From: CAVXZE01 sp964615365
GTDB taxonomy: Bacteria; Myxococcota_A; UBA9160; UBA6930
Assembly (NCBI GenBank): GCA_964615365.1
Contig: CAZTOU010000004.1
Location: 1 to 64,000 of the forward strand
Length of the DNA: 64,000 nucleotides
Direction of reading: 5' to 3'
Shown here: piece after piece, positions 60,693 through 64,000 of the stretch
Layout: every line of letters begins with the position of its first letter
Numbering within the stretch: the stretch's first letter is position 1
Translations under genes and position numbers: made by a program
The notes under the pieces: generated by a model
Seen by the model: the letters and a program-made list of their open reading frames with translations, nothing else
Told to the model about the DNA's origin: nothing
The model's database searches: none

Positions 60693-61826
60693 TCACGGTG
60701 GCGACCTTCGCGAGGGCTGGATATGGGGACCCCGCCAGCGGAAGGTGCACCGCTCGACCTGGAGCGCCTCGAGCTCGGTCAGGGCGATGGGACGAATGAA
60801 GAAGGTCCGCGGTACGGCGGTGAACGCGGTGGAGACGAGCCACAGCACCGAGAGCGAGAGGACCCACGCACGCCAGCGAGGGTACCGCGCCAGCGCAATG
60901 CCTCCCCACACGCTCACCGGAATCGCCAACAGCGTGAGGCCGCGGAGCAGATTCAGCGTGGTTCCCCTTCCCAGCGGTGCCAGCCAGAGCTCGTTCAGGT
61001 AGAGGACCATGACCACTGCGCACACCGCAGTCGTCGTTCGGTGTCGATCCCAGGCCCGTCGCACCCCAAGAGCTGCCGCCACCACCGCGAGGGGATTCGT
61101 GAGCAACAGCACCACGTCCCACTTCTGGAGGCTCCAGAGACTCTGGGAGCGGAGGTAGTCGGCCTCGGCGAAGAGGAAGCTCTGGGGGAGGCTGCAGCCC
61201 GCGACCAGGTGCGCAGCGAGGAGTGGGCTGGCCAGGAGCGACCCGAGCCCCAGAGCGGCGAGACCCCGCAGGTCTCGCCGCGCCAGACACAGCACTCCGC
61301 CGCACAGGCCGAGGAAGAGCGCCCCCGCGGTGTGGACGAAGAAGGCCGCGGCCAGCGCGATCGCGACGGCCCATCGCCGACCGCGCAAGAGCAGCGCAAA
61401 GGCCAGAAGCGCGAGGGCGTAGCCGACCGTCTCCACCTTGGGAATGGACCAGGCGAGGGCCAGGAGATAGGGCCAGAGAGCGAACAGGCAGGCGGCCTCG
61501 TCGGGAAGCCGCGCGGCCCGCTGAAAGACGCGGAAGCCGCAGATCAGGAGCAGCGATCCCAGCAGCGCGAAGAGCTTGGTGAAGAGGGCGAAGCCAAGCG
61601 CAGGAGCGAGGAGCGCGCCGAGCGCGTGGTACGCCGGGGGATAGACGTTCCGCAGAGCCGGATCCGTTGTCATCCATTGCATGAGTCGGAGGTGGGGCAA
61701 GAGGTCGGCGCCGCCGCGAAGACCCGGGGAGCCGAAGAGGAGGAGCGCCTGCAGCGCCAGGGCAAACGCCGCGCACGCGAAGAACCAGCGGCGGCCGATG
61801 CGATCGGAGTCCGACAGCGCACTCAT
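60693..61826 (-). CDS. Multi-pass membrane protein, GT-C-like (short)
   Basis: A 377-residue polytopic protein of about ten hydrophobic segments. After FFACAAFALALQALLLFGSPG comes LRGGADLLPHLRLMQWMTTDPALRNVYPPAYHALGALLAP, a periplasmic loop with the acidic and His residues expected of GT-C enzymes but no clear E-D or D-D motif. The rest is hydrophobic, with KVETVGYALALLAFALLLRG. A short basic C-terminus ends it. The start ATG at 61826 overlaps the previous gene's stop by 4 nt. It may be a glycosyltransferase or a polyprenyl-sugar flippase; I cannot decide. Confidence 0.65.
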   Translation of the reverse strand: MSALSDSDRIGRRWFFACAAFALALQALLLFGSPGLRGGADLLPHLRLMQWMTTDPALRNVYPPAYHALGALLAPALGFALFTKLFALLGSLLLICGFRVFQRAARLPDEAACLFALWPYLLALAWSIPKVETVGYALALLAFALLLRGRRWAVAIALAAAFFVHTAGALFLGLCGGVLCLARRDLRGLAALGLGSLLASPLLAAHLVAGCSLPQSFLFAEADYLRSQSLWSLQKWDVVLLLTNPLAVVAAALGVRRAWDRHRTTTAVCAVVMVLYLNELWLAPLGRGTTLNLLRGLTLLAIPVSVWGGIALARYPRWRAWVLSLSVLWLVSTAFTAVPRTFFIRPIALTELEALQVERCTFRWRGPHIQPSRRSPP

Positions 61827-63616
61827 GGTCGGCCTGGCGCCCGCCGCCTCGAGAGACCGGTCGCGTCGAAGCCCCGATCCACCCGGTAGATGCTCACGAC
61901 GAGCTGTGCCTCCGGCTGGCTCCGCAGCGGGATCGGCCCCGCGTACAGGCTCGGAATGCTGGACCAGGGCCAGGGGCTAGGGGACTCCACGAGCGCCTCT
62001 CGCGTGACCCGGGTGGTCGGGATCCAGATCTGCTGGCGGGAGACCCCATCCGGAGCGACCAGCCAGTCGCCCGCCTCGAGGCGCGAGCTACCCGGGACGA
62101 CCGGCTTCATCCCGAGGGATTCGGCGTAGAACTGGAAGCCCCAATGACCCAGGTACCAGACCCGCTCCCGCTCGGGATCCACGCCCAGTGTCGCCAGGTG
62201 ATCTGCGGCGCGAAAGACCGCGCCTCGTCGAGCCAGAGCGTCACAGAGATCCGCCGCAAAGAACAGGAGCCCCACGCCGATTCCCCACGCCACGACCCAG
62301 CGGAGGGTCCGGCGAACGCCGCCTGCCGGGAGGCTCGCGGCCGCCGCCCTGCCGCACAGGAGAAGCAACACCATCGCGAGGCGGATGACGTGCCGGCTCG
62401 CGAGGTAGGTCCAGATCGCGTAGCAGCCGAGCAGCTCGATGAGCAGCCAGCCGACCAGGAAGAGGTCGATCCGCCGGGCTCCGGAAGCGCCCGCCTCCGG
62501 CACCTCGGAGACCGCGCGGCCCGTCACCTCTCCCGAACCCCCACGGGCCGCGAACAGGCGCCACCCCACCGCCATCGCGACCAGCATCACGGCGCAGCCG
62601 AGCGCCGTGAACACGTACTGCTCGGGGGGAGCGCCCTTTAGCTGTGGGGACATGTGGAGGTGCGGAACCGACTCGGCGGGGAAGAGCGGAATTGCGGCGA
62701 ACGCCAGCGAGGCCAGCAGGATCGATCCCGGCACCAGCCAGCGCCGCCCGGGCAGACCGAGAAGACCGAGCGGTGCCGCGACCGGTGCGAGACCGCCGAG
62801 GAGAGAGATGAAGCCGAGGCCGAGCAGGCCGATCCCTCGGAGGGAGACGGGACCGGCGCGAACCGCCCGGGCGTACAGGAAGTGGGAGTCGCCGTACTGG
62901 AGAAGCATCAGCAGCTCCCACCCGACGAAGACGAAGGCCGCCACCGCGGCGGCGAGCATCGCCATCCGAATCCGCGCGAAGAGCATCCCGTAGGCCAGGA
63001 GAACCGCCACCGCGGTAATCGAGGTCTGCTTCGTCTGCACGGCGAGGCCGGCGAGCAGCCCGGCGGTCACGACCCGTCCCCAGCGGCCCCCATCGCAGGC
63101 GGACATGAACAGCGAGATGGACGCCAGGCTGAGCGCGAGGGCGGGCACGTCGAGCATCAGGTTGAAGGAGGGAAGCACCGCGGGTGACAGCATCATGAGC
63201 CAGAGCAGTGGCCGCTCCAGCCCGCGCGCGAAGCGGACCAGCAGGCAGTGCAGGGAGGCCGCCAGCAGCAGCGCGAAGGGGAACAGCGAGAGCTTCCAGA
63301 GCACCGGCCGCTCCCCGAACACGCTCTGCGCTCCCGCCAACCAGTAGGGCAGCAGCGGCGCAGCGAGCACCTCGAACGCCGGTTGGGGACGATCTCCCCA
63401 GAAGACCTCGAAGCCATACGGGTCTTGCGGGTGCTCTGCGATGTGGGCCGCGTATTGGTAATAGGCCGCGTCGTCGATCGTGAGCGGCTTCACCGCATTC
63501 AGCAGGGTGAGCAGGAGCGCGGCCAGCACGATGGTGCCGCAGGAAGCGATCCGCCACCTTCCGCCCCGGCTCTCCGGGGTGCGCGGCTCCCGCGCACCCG
63601 CTTCGGCCGCGTTCAT
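61823..63616 (-). CDS. GT-C family glycosyltransferase (ArnT/PMT-like)
   Basis: A 597-residue membrane glycosyltransferase. After a hydrophobic helix (27-43) comes KPLTIDDAAYYQYAAHIAEHPQDPYGFE, the first periplasmic loop with the acidic D-D catalytic pair of GT39/GT83-like enzymes; then about ten further helices and a C-terminal periplasmic domain from about 450 with WYLGHWGFQFYAESLGMKPV. It uses a polyprenyl-phosphate sugar, which the GT2 gene directly upstream (7 nt) would make. ATG at 63616. The next gene overlaps it by 4 nt. Confidence 0.8.
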   Translation of the reverse strand: MNAAEAGAREPRTPESRGGRWRIASCGTIVLAALLLTLLNAVKPLTIDDAAYYQYAAHIAEHPQDPYGFEVFWGDRPQPAFEVLAAPLLPYWLAGAQSVFGERPVLWKLSLFPFALLLAASLHCLLVRFARGLERPLLWLMMLSPAVLPSFNLMLDVPALALSLASISLFMSACDGGRWGRVVTAGLLAGLAVQTKQTSITAVAVLLAYGMLFARIRMAMLAAAVAAFVFVGWELLMLLQYGDSHFLYARAVRAGPVSLRGIGLLGLGFISLLGGLAPVAAPLGLLGLPGRRWLVPGSILLASLAFAAIPLFPAESVPHLHMSPQLKGAPPEQYVFTALGCAVMLVAMAVGWRLFAARGGSGEVTGRAVSEVPEAGASGARRIDLFLVGWLLIELLGCYAIWTYLASRHVIRLAMVLLLLCGRAAAASLPAGGVRRTLRWVVAWGIGVGLLFFAADLCDALARRGAVFRAADHLATLGVDPERERVWYLGHWGFQFYAESLGMKPVVPGSSRLEAGDWLVAPDGVSRQQIWIPTTRVTREALVESPSPWPWSSIPSLYAGPIPLRSQPEAQLVVSIYRVDRGFDATGLSRRRAPGRP

Positions 63617-63623
63617 GCCGGCT

Positions 63624-64000
63624 TCACCGGCGGCGGCGCAGCGAGGCGCCCACCCGACGGAGCAGCAGGATCCAGGGCCGCCACACCGACTCGACTACCA
63701 CCCGGTGGTCCATCTTCGACCTGCCCAGCTGTCGATCCTCGTAGACGATCGGAACCTCCCCGATACTGAATCCACCCGCGATCACCATCTCGAGCAGCTC
63801 GACGAGGAAGGCGTATCCATTGGACGTGGAACCCTCGACGTCGATGCTGCGCAACACCTCGCTCCGGTAGGCGCGGTAGCCGCTGGTCCGATCGTTGATC
63901 CGAGAGGGGAGCAGCAGCTTGACGTAGAGGTTCGCCGCCCGGCTCACCATCAGCCGCCACAGGCTCCAATTGAGAATCCGTACGCCCGAGAGATAGCGGG
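63624..64000 (-). CDS. GT2 polyprenyl-phosphate sugar synthase, C-terminal part (cut by window edge)
   Basis: The C-terminal 125 codons of a family 2 glycosyltransferase, open to the right edge. RYLSGVRILNWSLWRLMVSRAANL followed by LLLPSRINDRTSGYRAYRSEVL is the pattern of dolichol- or polyprenol-phosphate mannosyl/glucosyl synthases (Dpm1-like), including the D-x-T-S-G-Y-R motif. GYAFLVELLEMVIAGGFSIGEVPIVYEDR and SKM continue the family. The ATG at 63950 is internal; the real N-terminus is outside. It probably makes the lipid-linked sugar donor used by the GT-C gene 7 nt downstream. No membrane helices are in the visible part. Confidence 0.85.
   Translation of the reverse strand, partial: RYLSGVRILNWSLWRLMVSRAANLYVKLLLPSRINDRTSGYRAYRSEVLRSIDVEGSTSNGYAFLVELLEMVIAGGFSIGEVPIVYEDRQLGRSKMDHRVVVESVWRPWILLLRRVGASLRRRR

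Noticed and set aside
1..64000. CRISPR arrays, insertion sequences, integrases, rRNA
   Set aside because: No regularly spaced repeats, transposase or integrase motifs, or rRNA-like sequence were seen on reading both strands.

Overview
The window is 64 kb of dense, high-GC (about two thirds by eye) bacterial chromosome. It holds about 52 protein-coding genes or gene parts, few gaps over 200 bases, many GTG/TTG starts and many 1-16 nt gene overlaps. I see no rRNA, convincing tRNA, insertion sequence, prophage or CRISPR array. The mix (several spermidine-synthase-like membrane fusions, F420-type oxidoreductases, CaiB/MaoC/NDP-forming acyl-CoA genes, a ParB-like relic, a REC-PilZ protein) fits a deltaproteobacterial-type genome such as Myxococcota or Binatia-like lineages. 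That placement is an inference, not a demonstrated assignment.

Layout. (1) 1-20 kb is a carbohydrate and sugar-acid region. A plus-strand unit holds the C-terminal part of a penicillin acylase, an FMN oxidoreductase, xylulokinase and xylose isomerase. A minus-strand trio holds a GHMP sugar kinase, a Gfo/Idh/MocA dehydrogenase and a PflX-like radical SAM protein. Next come a truncated ParB-like relic, a creatininase-family amidohydrolase, and a plus-strand operon of an IolD-like ThDP enzyme, an aldehyde dehydrogenase and an IlvD/Edd-type dehydratase. A YcaQ-type protein, a Nudix hydrolase, an alpha/beta hydrolase and a second, semialdehyde-type ALDH follow. (2) 20.4-23.6 kb is a minus-strand operon of succinyl-CoA-synthetase-like beta and alpha subunits, a CitE-type lyase and a 2[4Fe-4S] ferredoxin; it resembles a malate-CoA ligase plus malyl-CoA lyase cassette. 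(3) 23.7-37 kb is mixed: two methyltransferases, an M48 peptidase, and a deazaflavin-dependent reductase overlapping a MarR-type regulator. A near-textbook operator separates that regulator from a divergent membrane protein. Cyclophilin, GNAT, UPF0047, the first spermidine-synthase-like fusion, an Smr relic, a phospholipase D-type protein and an SGNH-like protein follow. (4) 37.1-42.8 kb is a minus-strand acyl-CoA cluster: NDP-forming acyl-CoA synthetase, MaoC-like hydratase, luciferase-like oxidoreductase and CaiB/Amacr-like protein. (5) 43-52.5 kb holds a YhhN protein, M20 peptidase, GT-C-like membrane protein, aldehyde:ferredoxin oxidoreductase, MttB-family methyltransferase, REC-PilZ protein and D-aminoacylase-type amidohydrolase. 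(6) 52.6-64 kb holds two tandem spermidine-synthase-like fusions, then a minus-strand surface-glycan-type cluster (GT2, two GT-C-like proteins, SGNH protein, MBOAT acyltransferase) that runs off the right edge.

Most notable are three things. Three membrane-fused spermidine-synthase-like paralogs have all lost recognisable polyamine-synthase catalytic motifs. The ThDP-ALDH-dehydratase operon matches no standard pathway I know. The 21-bp operator appears to overlap promoter elements of both divergent genes.
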